Source: Flavobacteriaceae bacterium UBA6231 (GTDB lineage Bacteria; Bacteroidota; Bacteroidia; Flavobacteriales; Flavobacteriaceae). From it: DNA of 64,000 bases. Position 1 is the first letter of the stretch. Each line of letters starts with the position of its first letter. The position numbers and the translations under genes are program-made. This document shows, piece by piece, positions 8,866-18,602 of this stretch. The DNA is taken from the NCBI GenBank assembly GCA_002441545.1, contig DJWL01000088.1, positions 124,001 through 188,000 on the forward strand. Direction: 5' to 3'. The notes beneath the pieces were generated by a model that was not told where the DNA came from, made no database searches, and saw only the letters and a program-made list of their open reading frames with translations.

Positions 8866-11800
8866 TTATTCTTTTAATATATTATAGGTTCTAATATCTA
8901 TATCACTTGTAATCCTAACTATATAAATACCTGTTGGTAAAGTTGACAAATCAATTTCCTTAGTTGAAAAAGGCTGAGTGAATGTACCCGCATTGATAAC
9001 TACAAAACCATACATGTTTAAAACCAATACAGATGCATTGTTTTCTATAACATTTTGTTTTATAAATAATGTGGTTGTTACCGGATTTGGATAAATTGTA
9101 TAAGCTCCATCAAGTTTAGCATCGCATTTTCCACTTTCACTCGTTGATGCAGAAGATACCGAACTCTTATGGGTTCCATCATAAGTTGTTAAACTCCATA
9201 CAAGTTGGCTTCCGTCAAATTTAATTTCAAAAGTTCCATCTCCAGGCATAAAAACAGTTGGCACTTTTCCATTATAAGCTGTACCTGTTAACTTGTTGTC
9301 TTCTCCTTCGTTTACATATACTGCGTAATCGTTGTCATTCTCATACCTATAAATAACAGTATATTTTAAAGAACTTATTTCATTTGGATCATAACTAACA
9401 CAATCGGCATAGGTTCTTATTTTTTTAGCATTTTCATCGGAAGGATTAATAAACAGATGGGCTTCATTTGAAACAATTATATAATTTTCAGGATCTGTAA
9501 CTTTAACATAATATGCACCAGGAACAGATGTGTCATAATACTCATTACCATAATCATCAATAAAGTAATAAGGAATTCCATCTGGAAAAACAGAAGATTC
9601 ATCTTCACCATATACAAATCCACTAAATTCGAAAGATAAATCAGGCATAACACCTTGAGTAGTAATTGCTTCTTCAGGAGAAATGATAACATTTAGTGTA
9701 GCTGGCGTAATTGTTAATGTACCATGAGAACCATCATTTCCATTAATTATCAAATAATTTTTAGGATTACGAATTTTAATCTCATACTCACCAATTTCCT
9801 TAAGCTCAGAAAGTTCATATTCCATATTATTTTTAACAAAATAAAACGGTACTCCTTTTGGAAAAACAGTTTCTATAGATTCTTGAGCTTCACCTTCAAA
9901 AGCCCAACCATTAAACGATGTATATTGTAGCAGTTTTGCTTCTGTTAATATTTCACCATATGGAATGGTAATGTTTTCAGTACTTACATTTAAATCTTTA
10001 GGATTAATGATTATTCGCCCAAATTGATAAGTAATGTTAAAGTTGGCAGCCATTTCATTTAAAAATGCTCCTGGAAATATATAATGTTTATCTTCTTCAG
10101 AACTTGTAACATCAATACCTGTTAACATGTTTAATGCATAAATTTGAGAAATAGCTCTCTCGTCATCTGAACCATCTTCAGGCGGTGCATCTTCTGCATC
10201 AACTATGGTAAACACTTCAGCATAATTTTTATATGGTCTCTCTGGATCATCACTGCTTACCAATGCCTGAAACTTACTTACCAATGCTTGAAATTTGTTT
10301 TCAACACCTAACTCTACATCACCAGCAAACAAATCCTCAGCACTTACCAATGCCTGAAACTTACTTACCAGCGCTTGGAATTTACTTGTCGTTCCATTAT
10401 CAAAATCTTCACGTGCAGAAATATAATTTGTCAAATTCTCATTATCTAAATTTATAACGTTCATACCACTTACAAGAGCCTGAAATTTATTTTGAATAGT
10501 ACGTTCAGAAGCACTCCAGCTACCACCATCTAAAAAGCTCATATCGTAGTTGCTTACTAAAGCTTGAAATTTGCTTACAAGAGCTTGAAACTTGTTTGGA
10601 ATTCCATCTTTAAAATCCTCAGCATGTGTTAGATCTATTAATAATCTAAAAGCCTCTTCATCAGAAATTCCTGTAGCATCAAAATTGTAATTAAAAGCAA
10701 AATCTATTGGGTCCCCATAAGTATAAGTAACGTCTGGAGGCGTAATAGTTAAATCTTTTTTAGTGATTGTTAAATATCCTACCTTACCAACTTCTGGGTC
10801 TGAAGCTACATATCCTGAAATAAGGTTTACTTGATACTTGTCTAATAATTCTTGAGATAAAGGTTCTGCGAATGAAGGTGTAATTACATAATCAAAAACA
10901 ATGGGATAATCACCTGCTGCAAGTTTTTCATCGGCGCCAGAATTTAATTTTATTTCTGGAAATCCTAAAGATGCCATAATTTCAGAATATGAAAGTGAAG
11001 AATCTATCTCATCTGGAGGCAAACCTTGTACGGTATATGACAAGCTAATATCTTGTCCATATTCAAAAATAGCATTGTTAGGAATAATATTTATTGCATA
11101 TTTCCCATCTGGTAAAATTTTAACTGGATCAGAAAAACCTCCATTACCTTCAGTTCCAGGTTTTGGCTCTGTATAAATAGTCAAATCTGGATTTCCTATA
11201 AATGCTGGAATAGTCGCAATAATTTCAGTATCAGACAGAACTTGAATGTCAGTAATCTCTTTTCCATCAAAATAAACTTTGGCTGGATAGGGCTCTGCTG
11301 TTTTTAAAGGAAAAAATTCTCCAATAATAGAAAGTGTGATGGGCTCTACAGCTACATTTCCACTTAAAATAGTTAATGAGGTAATTTTTGCTGTTTGAGC
11401 AGCTATACTTTTAAAAGCATTTAACGTATTTATAAATTGGCCATTTGATCCATCTCTCGCTGTGAAAGTAACAGAACTATTCTTAAATGTTGACAACGCT
11501 TCGCTATCAGAGAATGTAGCAGCACCAGAACCATCAGGATACCAATAAGGCAAAGCTGATTTTAATAAAGCCATTGCTGCTGCTGCATGAGGTGCAGCCG
11601 CCGATGTTCCATAAAAATTAAGCTTATCATCTTTATCACAAGTAGCGCAAGTTGCCAATTGCCCAATAGTTGTTGAAGCGGTATTACCGCCGTCGGGTGC
11701 ATACATATCAATTTGAAGATCAGTACCATCTTTTAATAAACCACCATAACTTGAAAACGATTCAGCTATTGGGTTTGAGGCATTACGATAATCTACTGCT

Positions 11801-13560
11801 CCTACAGTAATAGATTCTGGAGTCATAGCATGCCCACTCACTGTTGGTGCTCCATTTCCAAAATATTCTGGAAATTTAAGACCGTCAGGTGTACCATCGT
11901 CAGCTGCTGTTCTAAAAACTATATATCTAAAAGGAACATTAGTGGGTCCATTTTCACTGGTAATTATAAGATTAGCACTTCCTGCACCAGTAGCTTTGAA
12001 TACAATTATTTCTGTTGGGTCACCATTTACATTTACACGATTATTACCTACCAATAGCTTTCCATTATCATCAACTACATATATATCTAAATCATTATTT
12101 GCTCCTAGTTGATTTTCTTGTGAAGCTGCAAATTCTTTCCACTGTAATACAATTAAATAAGTTCCAGGTACCACGTTTATTTTCTGTAAGTAATCTTGAG
12201 AACCATCTGCATTAGTTCCAAATACATGGGCACGTGTTGGACTTCCACTAGGGATAAAGTTTGTAATTGGCACACTTGAAGACGTATTAAAAGTTGCCTG
12301 ATATCCTTTATTGGCAATATTGCCTGCCGATGTATAATGAAATTTTCCTTGTTGACTTACAAATGATTGTACACTTTCTGATATTCGTCCTATCCCAAAA
12401 AATGGTTCTGTAATAAATGTGATGTCGTCAACAATAATATCACAACCTATATCTTTTAGAGCATTAAAACCTACCTCAAACTGTCTGGGTGATGCTGTTG
12501 CTGCATGAAAAGCCAATGATGCTCCAGGTGCAACATCATGAATAATTTGCAGCATAGCCCTACCTTCATCTGACGATTTATATATATTATCCTTTAAAAC
12601 TTCAACTGATTCTGGTAATTCTCCATTAGCAATATCTAACGCTGCATACCTTGGTACTCCAAGAGCCATATCATAACTATCTGACAAAACACCAACTTTT
12701 ATTCCTGTACCATCAACAGGCAAAATGTTACCATCGCTTTTAATTACCCGAAATGATTCGCGTACTAAATTGGTTGTTTGAGCATCATCACCTTGAGAAA
12801 TGACTCCACCAGAATTATTATAAGCTGGATAAACAGGTCTGGCAAAATTAATAATGTCACCATAATTGTTTAAAGCACAAAGGTCTTGAGGATTGAAATA
12901 TACATCAATAGCTGCCAAATTGCTATACTCAGAAATATCAAGTAAGAAATCTGAAGTTGTTATATTAAATGGAGCTCCTTGCAATAAATTAAGAACTGTT
13001 TGCATTTGAGAAGCCTTTGGAACTATCTCAACAAGTACTTTGCCAGCATCTATTTGAAATATTAATTCAGAAGGTGTATCTCCTGCTACATTATCACATA
13101 ATGAAGATAATTCTTGGCCAATTAAATCATAGGACTTTCCATTATTCCCAATTACAGGAAAAATAAATCCGTCATCTACTGAACATTTTGCAGAATTAGC
13201 ATTTGCATAAACTGTATGGGTATTACCATTACTAATAATTGTCCATTCAACATAGTCATGCGGACCAAATTCTTTAGTAAAAACCTTATCAACAGACCCA
13301 GGTTTGAATTTATTTAAGCCTTTAGCTACTTTTTTACCGTTATTAAATTTTATTACACTACCTGATTCATCAATTATAACTTCTTTATTAGTAGGGTTAT
13401 AATAGCTAAAAGTTGCTTGATAAAGCCCATTACTTAAATCTTTCACACAATAGACTACAGGCTCAATATCTTTACTTTTTTGAGCAAGAGATGGTGTAGA
13501 TATGAAAATAAATAATAGAATGAATAAAAGAAAAAAGGGGTTAGCACACTTATTTTTCAT
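8866..13560 (-). CDS. Giant T9SS-secreted subtilisin-like (S8/S53-type) protein with MBG domains
   Basis: The protein has 1564 residues, with a signal peptide at 1-26. A Cys-ended beta domain (about 30-125) recurs near the C-terminus. The peptidase core has Asp in VGVLSDSYDM (about 291) and Ser in GTSAAAPHAAAAMALL (about 650). Where subtilisins have GHGT, this one has DEGRAMLQIIHD, so a Glu may replace the His, as in sedolisins. Then follow a TIG-like domain (about 725-810) and several MBG repeats (KDLTITPPDVTYTYGDP and similar). A region with seven copies of KFQALVS lies inside the MBG array. The end is a type A sorting domain (YPNP ... GIYIVRI), so export by the type IX system and surface anchoring are expected. 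It heads the cyclase operon. Confidence 0.9.
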   Translation of the reverse strand: MKNKCANPFFLLFILLFIFISTPSLAQKSKDIEPVVYCVKDLSNGLYQATFSYYNPTNKEVIIDESGSVIKFNNGKKVAKGLNKFKPGSVDKVFTKEFGPHDYVEWTIISNGNTHTVYANANSAKCSVDDGFIFPVIGNNGKSYDLIGQELSSLCDNVAGDTPSELIFQIDAGKVLVEIVPKASQMQTVLNLLQGAPFNITTSDFLLDISEYSNLAAIDVYFNPQDLCALNNYGDIINFARPVYPAYNNSGGVISQGDDAQTTNLVRESFRVIKSDGNILPVDGTGIKVGVLSDSYDMALGVPRYAALDIANGELPESVEVLKDNIYKSSDEGRAMLQIIHDVAPGASLAFHAATASPRQFEVGFNALKDIGCDIIVDDITFITEPFFGIGRISESVQSFVSQQGKFHYTSAGNIANKGYQATFNTSSSVPITNFIPSGSPTRAHVFGTNADGSQDYLQKINVVPGTYLIVLQWKEFAASQENQLGANNDLDIYVVDDNGKLLVGNNRVNVNGDPTEIIVFKATGAGSANLIITSENGPTNVPFRYIVFRTAADDGTPDGLKFPEYFGNGAPTVSGHAMTPESITVGAVDYRNASNPIAESFSSYGGLLKDGTDLQIDMYAPDGGNTASTTIGQLATCATCDKDDKLNFYGTSAAAPHAAAAMALLKSALPYWYPDGSGAATFSDSEALSTFKNSSVTFTARDGSNGQFINTLNAFKSIAAQTAKITSLTILSGNVAVEPITLSIIGEFFPLKTAEPYPAKVYFDGKEITDIQVLSDTEIIATIPAFIGNPDLTIYTEPKPGTEGNGGFSDPVKILPDGKYAINIIPNNAIFEYGQDISLSYTVQGLPPDEIDSSLSYSEIMASLGFPEIKLNSGADEKLAAGDYPIVFDYVITPSFAEPLSQELLDKYQVNLISGYVASDPEVGKVGYLTITKKDLTITPPDVTYTYGDPIDFAFNYNFDATGISDEEAFRLLIDLTHAEDFKDGIPNKFQALVSKFQALVSNYDMSFLDGGSWSASERTIQNKFQALVSGMNVINLDNENLTNYISAREDFDNGTTSKFQALVSKFQALVSAEDLFAGDVELGVENKFQALVSKFQALVSSDDPERPYKNYAEVFTIVDAEDAPPEDGSDDERAISQIYALNMLTGIDVTSSEEDKHYIFPGAFLNEMAANFNITYQFGRIIINPKDLNVSTENITIPYGEILTEAKLLQYTSFNGWAFEGEAQESIETVFPKGVPFYFVKNNMEYELSELKEIGEYEIKIRNPKNYLIINGNDGSHGTLTITPATLNVIISPEEAITTQGVMPDLSFEFSGFVYGEDESSVFPDGIPYYFIDDYGNEYYDTSVPGAYYVKVTDPENYIIVSNEAHLFINPSDENAKKIRTYADCVSYDPNEISSLKYTVIYRYENDNDYAVYVNEGEDNKLTGTAYNGKVPTVFMPGDGTFEIKFDGSQLVWSLTTYDGTHKSSVSSASTSESGKCDAKLDGAYTIYPNPVTTTLFIKQNVIENNASVLVLNMYGFVVINAGTFTQPFSTKEIDLSTLPTGIYIVRITSDIDIRTYNILKE
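10255..10593 (-). repeat. Seven 21-bp units encoding KFQALVS
   Basis: In-frame units are at 10255-10275, 10276-10296, 10342-10362, 10363-10383, 10468-10488, 10552-10572 and 10573-10593: three tandem pairs and one single. All encode the same heptapeptide although the codons differ (for example AGC/AGT, TTG/CTT, CAG/CAA), so selection on the peptide is more likely than recent DNA slippage. The spacers between units are unrelated in sequence and length. Confidence 0.95.
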
Positions 13561-14114
13561 GGTGTTGGTTGGTTGGTTTATAAAAAATTAAAAAGCAGTA
13601 TAATAAAAATAACTCTGGTTATACTGTAAGAACATTTATTAAAAATTTTGAAAAGAACTAATGAAAGATAATTTCATAAGTCTTCTGTCTGCTATTAAAA
13701 AAGACTTGAGGAGATGGCCAAATATAAACTAAATTTTGATAAAAAAAAATAAATTATGATTACGTGAAATATTATTTATTAAGCGGTAAATATTTGATTT
13801 TAAATAATTTATTATAACACTAATTAAATTTATGATAAAACAATTATTAGTTGATTTTTTTACTTAATTAATTTACCGATACAGTATTTTAAGTTTATAT
13901 ATTTTACTATTTAGATAACAAATCCCAACAAAAAATGATAAAAATTAATAATATAGTTTAGATATCAAAATCAAACAATTTTAAAGATTCAAGTACCTCC
14001 TTCAGAACAAGTAGAACCTTTAATCTTAATTAGTTGGAGGGTTTTTGTTTTAATAAAAAGTAATGTAGAGATTATTGGGCTAATTGTCTATTTTAGCACT
14101 AATTAACTATTCAA
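13561..14114. other. Divergent intergenic region, no gene seen
   Basis: About 550 bases of very AT-rich DNA separate the start of the giant secreted protein (minus) from a truncated TPR gene (plus), so promoters for both should be here. I see no open frame. A weak CCTCC/GGAGG pair near 13996-14038, followed by a T-rich stretch, could be an old terminator or leader hairpin. Confidence 0.5.
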
Positions 14115-15011
14115 ATGAAGCTTGTTTTTTTAACATTAATATTAATTTTATTCATTCCAAGTGGTCATGCACAAACCATTTTTAATAAAGATAGCTTAAC
14201 TATTTTAGCAGACTCATTGCAAATAGAAGGTTTTTATGATGAAGCACTTTCATTAAGAAAAGAAGCAATAAATTTAGTTAAAAATGCTCCTAAAGAGTAC
14301 AATATATACTTAAAAGCAAAATATTTTCACACTAATTCTGCGCAATTAGAATTTATAAGTTACAACTATCACAATCCAGATAAAGCTATCACAAAAAATA
14401 CTCGCGAGATGTTTTTAGGTAGTGCTTTACAATCTGCTGAAAAAGCAAGAGATTTGTATTTACATGTTAAAAATCCTGACCGCATGTTTCAGTATCAATT
14501 ACAAAATAGAATATACCATCAAACCGCTTATTTAGGAAATTGGAAATATGCTTTAGAGCAAGCTCAATTACAATTAGGTTATCAATTTTTAAAAGATACC
14601 TTGACACCAAAAGATAAAACCTTTGTAGATTTAATTTATGATATAGGATTTATTTACAGTGAACAAGGAGATTATTCTAAAGCTGTTGAAAATTATCAAA
14701 CTTCTCTCGATTTATATAAAAGTATTATAGGTGAAAGCAATACAGATGTGGCACAAGCTTATAATAACATTGCGGTTGAATACAGAAATTTAGGATTACG
14801 CAAAAAAGAATTAGAATCACTTTTAAAAGCAAAGTCCATTTGGGAAAGACTTAATACAGATAATGACAAACAATTCCTTTACAAATGTTACGGAAATCTT
14901 TTTTACTGGTATTCTTATTATGGTGATTTTGATAAAGCTGAAGAGTTCATTTTAAAAAGAAACAAATCCAATCAGCCTTGGGAAACAAAAAAAGAGAAGC
15001 AGTGGTTTTAA
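14115..15011 (+). pseudogene. Truncated secreted TPR protein
   Basis: A good signal peptide (ending GHA-Q) is followed by TPR-type helices such as YDIGFIYSEQGDYSKAVENYQ and YNNIAVEYRNLGLRKKELE. It resembles the N-terminal half of the TPR-CHAT proteins common in flavobacteria. The frame then stops at 15011 after a run that no longer looks like TPR (WETKKEKQWF). In the neighbouring frame, the DNA from about 14984 on encodes the tail of an unrelated enzyme. I read this as a deletion that fused two genes out of frame. The 298-residue product might still be made and exported. Confidence 0.7.
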
Positions 15012-15352
15012 GAACCTTGCCAAATACAAAAGAGAAACGTTCAAGACAATACTCCAATACCAATCCAACTTATTTAATGGAAGAAGCTGCTATATTTTTA
15101 ATGGAAAAAGGCATCAAACACTTACTTATTGATCTACCAAGTGTCGATAAAGAGAAAGATGGAGGAAAACTTTTGGCACATAATGGGTTTTGGAACACCA
15201 ATGGAAAGCTGAGAATGGATGCCACGATTACTGAATTTATTTATGTGCCAAACAAAGTAAAGGATGGCTCGCATTTCCTAAACCTTCAAATAGCACCATT
15301 CGAAAACGATGCTTCTCCAAGTAAACCGATACTTTATAAAATAGAAGAATGA
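14978..15352 (+). pseudogene. C-terminal remnant of a kynurenine formamidase-like cyclase/hydrolase
   Basis: From about 14984 the frame encodes EAVVLRTLPNTKEKRS, KHLLIDLPSVDKEKDGGKLL and FLNLQIAPFENDASPSKP, the typical C-terminal half of the cyclase/kynurenine formamidase (PF04199) family in Bacteroidota. The N-terminal metal motif HxGTHxDxPxHF is absent because the upstream DNA belongs to the TPR gene. The only in-frame start is a TTG at 14978, inside that gene. The enzyme is therefore missing its active site and should be inactive. The stop overlaps the ATG of the next remnant by ATGA, a trace of an old operon. Confidence 0.8.
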
Positions 15353-15464
15353 TAGAGATTTCAACAAATAAGTCTAAATTCCAAATTGGAGTGATTCATT
15401 CCTTTTTAACCAATCATATTGGACAAAAGGAAGTACTATTGATGATATATATATAAATAAATGA
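15349..15464 (+). pseudogene. Frameshifted N-terminal remnant of a GNAT acetyltransferase
   Basis: The ATG at 15349 overlaps the preceding stop. The frame encodes MIEISTNKSKFQIGVIHSFL and soon ends at 15456, but one frame over the DNA reads SYWTKGSTIDD before stopping at 15464. Joined, these match the usual start of small GNAT acetyltransferases (IEIS..KS.L....IH.FL..SYWAKGRT). So a frameshift and loss of about 110 downstream residues have destroyed the gene. The assignment rests on about 35 residues. Confidence 0.6.
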
Positions 15465-15573
15465 ACTACCTTGCACAGTTTTATAAAGTTTTGATTTAAA
15501 ACTTCTACTGATATGAATCTTATGGCTAATTTATCTATAAAATGTTTTTTACGAGTTCAATAAAAAAACAAAT

Positions 15574-18468
15574 ATGAGAAAGTTAATTTTTGTGCAAATA
15601 ATGTTGATTTATTTTATAAGTTTTTCTCAAAATTCTAAAAAAATTGACTCAATTAATCAAATCATTGTAAAGACTAAATCTGATTCAATAAAATCGGTTG
15701 AATACCTAACAATATCAAATTTACATATTCAAAAAGATTCGATTTTTAATAATATTACAAAAAGTCTTTTATATGCCCGCAAAGCTAAATCACCAAAACG
15801 CATATCTAATGCGCGCGTTAATTTGGCTAATTGGTATCAAATAAATATTTCCAGAAAAAGAGCAATCAAAGAACATTTGGATGCGATTGGCGAATTAGAA
15901 ACGTTTAATTTCAAATCAGGTATTGCTAATCATTATATTCGACTGGGTTATAGATACAATATAACCCATCAAGACTCTATGCTTTTTTATTTGGACAAAG
16001 GGGTTGAACTTGCAAAAGAATCAAATGATGCTAGTGTTATGGTTATAGGCTTATTGGCTCTTGGGAATATCTCATTTTTTAATGAAGATTTTAATAAAGC
16101 ACTTGGATATTATATAGAAGTAGAAAAAATTTGTAATACAACTACAAGTCTAATAAATACAGAAAAACATGCTAATAGCTTAGAATATATAGGTTATGTA
16201 ATGCAAAAAATAAAACGATTTGATAAAGCAATAGAATACTTTTATAAAAGCTATGATATTGTAATTAAATTAGGTTTTCCAAGCAATATAGCCGTTATGG
16301 AATCAAATATTGCGCAACAATATATGATTGAAGAAAAATACAGTAATGCCATTCCTTTATTAAATAAATCAATCGCTTACTACGAAACATTTAAAGTTCC
16401 AGATAATAGATCTATTTCAGCTTATATTGATAGAGGTTTATGTTACAAACATTTAAATAAATTTAAAGAATCGGAATACGATTTTTTAAAAGCAGTAGAG
16501 ATTTCAAAACTGCCAAAAAACAAAAAACATTATACAAATGCGCTTTATAGGTTAGCGGATGCATATTTGTATTTTAAGGATTATAAAAATGCCGAACAAT
16601 ATTACAGAGAAGCCGAAATACTATGTAAGCAAGAAAAAAATTATGACTATTTACGAATAATTTATAAAGGATTGGCTGAAATTGAGACGTATAATAAAAA
16701 TTATGAAGAAGCTATTTCCTTATTGAATGAAACCATTAAAAACACCGAATTAGAAAGGGAAACAAAACTTAGTGAGGCCATATTAAAAGTAGAAACAGAG
16801 TTTCAAACACAGAAAAAGGAAAAAGAAATTGAACTGCTTAAATTAAAAAATGAAATAGAAAAAAAACAAAAATATTACTACTTAGCATTTCTAGCTTTGA
16901 TTTTAGCCGTTTCCATTCTAATATTTTTAGTTTTCAGAAATAAAATAAAAATTGCATCAAAGGAAAAAGAATTGAACAAAATAAAATCGCATTTCTTATC
17001 TAACATTTCCCATGAATTTAGAACGCCATTAACTTTAATAAATGGCCCTTTAATAAAATTGTTGGAAAGTGAAACATTAAATGACGAAACAAAGCCAAGT
17101 TTACAACTAATTCAAAAAAACACGAACAGACTTATTGAATTAGTGGACCAAATACTCGAATTATCAAAGTTAGACGCTGGTGTGGTGAAAATTAGCGTAG
17201 AAAAAGGGGATCTTGAATCTTTTATAAGGTCTTCAACAGATGCCTTTCAGTTTTTGGCAAAAGAAAAGAAGTTAAAATTACATACATCTATTGATAAAAT
17301 GCCGTGGGCTTGGTTTGACACCGATATTCTAGATAAAATAATGAATAACCTGTTCTCTAATGCTTTGAAATACACAGCGCCTTTTGGTAAAATTACCTTT
17401 GAAGGATTTGTTAAGGATAATAAAGAATTGATTTTGTCAATTACTAACGAGGTGAAAAATTTTCAAGAGAAAGACCTTAATAAATTATTTGAAAGATTTT
17501 ATAAATCTGAAGAACAAAGTGAAGGTACAGGAATTGGCTTGTCAATGATTAAAGAACTTGTAAATTTAATGCATGGTAAAATTGAAGCTCAAATTATCGA
17601 TGCTAAAAAAATCAATTTCAAAATAACACTTCCAATAGCCGAAAACGCATTTTCTTCAAATGAAAAAAAGGTAGTTGAATCAGAAAATAATATTGATTTA
17701 GTAAAAAAACAAACAAAGGAAAAACCAATTATATTGATTGTTGACGATAATAAAAATATTAGAGATTATTTAGGGTCATTGTTAACAGAAAGTTATAATA
17801 TTTTAGAATCTGTTGACGGAGATGAAGGTATTAAAATGGCAATAAATCATTTGCCTGATGTAATAATTTCAGATGTGATGATGCCAAATATTAATGGAAT
17901 AGAGCTATGTAATAATTTAAAAAATAATGAATTGACCTCTCATATTCCAATAATTTTGCTCACTGCAAAAAGTGGTGATTTTAATGAAATAAGTGGATTA
18001 CAAAGTGGCGCCGATGATTACATTACCAAGCCATTTAACCCAAAAACACTTCAAATAAAAATAAATAACATTGTTGAAAGTAGAAAAGCACTTCAAGAAC
18101 GTTATAAAAAAGATGTTATTTTTAAGCCTAAAGATATTGCCATAACTTCTTCAGATGAAGTTTTTTTAAACAAAATAAAAAAAGTGTTGGACAAACATTT
18201 GAATAGCCCAGATTTTAATCCTGAATTATTTAGTAATGAAATGGAGTTAAGTAGAATGCAATTGCACAGAAAGTTGATGGCTTTTACGGGCTTAAACACC
18301 TCCGCATTTATTCGGTCTCAACGTTTAATACAAGCCATTCAAATTTTAAAAACTTCAAACCATACTGTTAATGAAGTTGCCTATATGGTTGGTTTCAATA
18401 CACCCTCTTATTTTATGAAATGTTTTAAAGAGGTTTACGGTAAAACTCCTTCAGAATATATTAACTAA
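15574..18468 (+). CDS. Hybrid two-component sensor kinase/response regulator with TPRs and AraC output
   Basis: The protein has 964 residues, with a signal peptide at 1-19 and TPR repeats to about residue 400 in the periplasm. A coiled coil and a membrane segment follow near 431-449 (AFLALILAVSILIFLVF). HisKA has the phospho-His in FLSNISHEFRTPLT (about 480), and the ATPase domain ends GTGIGLSMIKELV. The receiver domain is at about 718-836, with Asp in VIISDVMMPN. The AraC DNA-binding domain spans about 863-963 (VNEVAYMVGFNTPSYFMKCFKEVYG). Signal to promoter is thus handled in one polypeptide. The secreted-protein genes that follow on the same strand are likely targets, but no binding site was identified. 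Confidence 0.93.
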   Translation: MRKLIFVQIMLIYFISFSQNSKKIDSINQIIVKTKSDSIKSVEYLTISNLHIQKDSIFNNITKSLLYARKAKSPKRISNARVNLANWYQINISRKRAIKEHLDAIGELETFNFKSGIANHYIRLGYRYNITHQDSMLFYLDKGVELAKESNDASVMVIGLLALGNISFFNEDFNKALGYYIEVEKICNTTTSLINTEKHANSLEYIGYVMQKIKRFDKAIEYFYKSYDIVIKLGFPSNIAVMESNIAQQYMIEEKYSNAIPLLNKSIAYYETFKVPDNRSISAYIDRGLCYKHLNKFKESEYDFLKAVEISKLPKNKKHYTNALYRLADAYLYFKDYKNAEQYYREAEILCKQEKNYDYLRIIYKGLAEIETYNKNYEEAISLLNETIKNTELERETKLSEAILKVETEFQTQKKEKEIELLKLKNEIEKKQKYYYLAFLALILAVSILIFLVFRNKIKIASKEKELNKIKSHFLSNISHEFRTPLTLINGPLIKLLESETLNDETKPSLQLIQKNTNRLIELVDQILELSKLDAGVVKISVEKGDLESFIRSSTDAFQFLAKEKKLKLHTSIDKMPWAWFDTDILDKIMNNLFSNALKYTAPFGKITFEGFVKDNKELILSITNEVKNFQEKDLNKLFERFYKSEEQSEGTGIGLSMIKELVNLMHGKIEAQIIDAKKINFKITLPIAENAFSSNEKKVVESENNIDLVKKQTKEKPIILIVDDNKNIRDYLGSLLTESYNILESVDGDEGIKMAINHLPDVIISDVMMPNINGIELCNNLKNNELTSHIPIILLTAKSGDFNEISGLQSGADDYITKPFNPKTLQIKINNIVESRKALQERYKKDVIFKPKDIAITSSDEVFLNKIKKVLDKHLNSPDFNPELFSNEMELSRMQLHRKLMAFTGLNTSAFIRSQRLIQAIQILKTSNHTVNEVAYMVGFNTPSYFMKCFKEVYGKTPSEYIN

Positions 18469-18602
18469 TTGTTATTAAGAAAATTATTCGTTTAAATGTT
18501 ACAATAGTTTTATACTTTGTTACATAGGTTGAATACGTCTTTTTTTTATCACACTACATTTGATTGTAAATAAATCGTATCAATAATTTAACACTTACAA
18601 TC

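Noticed and set aside
10233..10457. A plus-strand frame with repeated Met-Pro-Glu-Thr-Tyr units
   Set aside because: It is the antisense shadow of the KFQALVS repeats.
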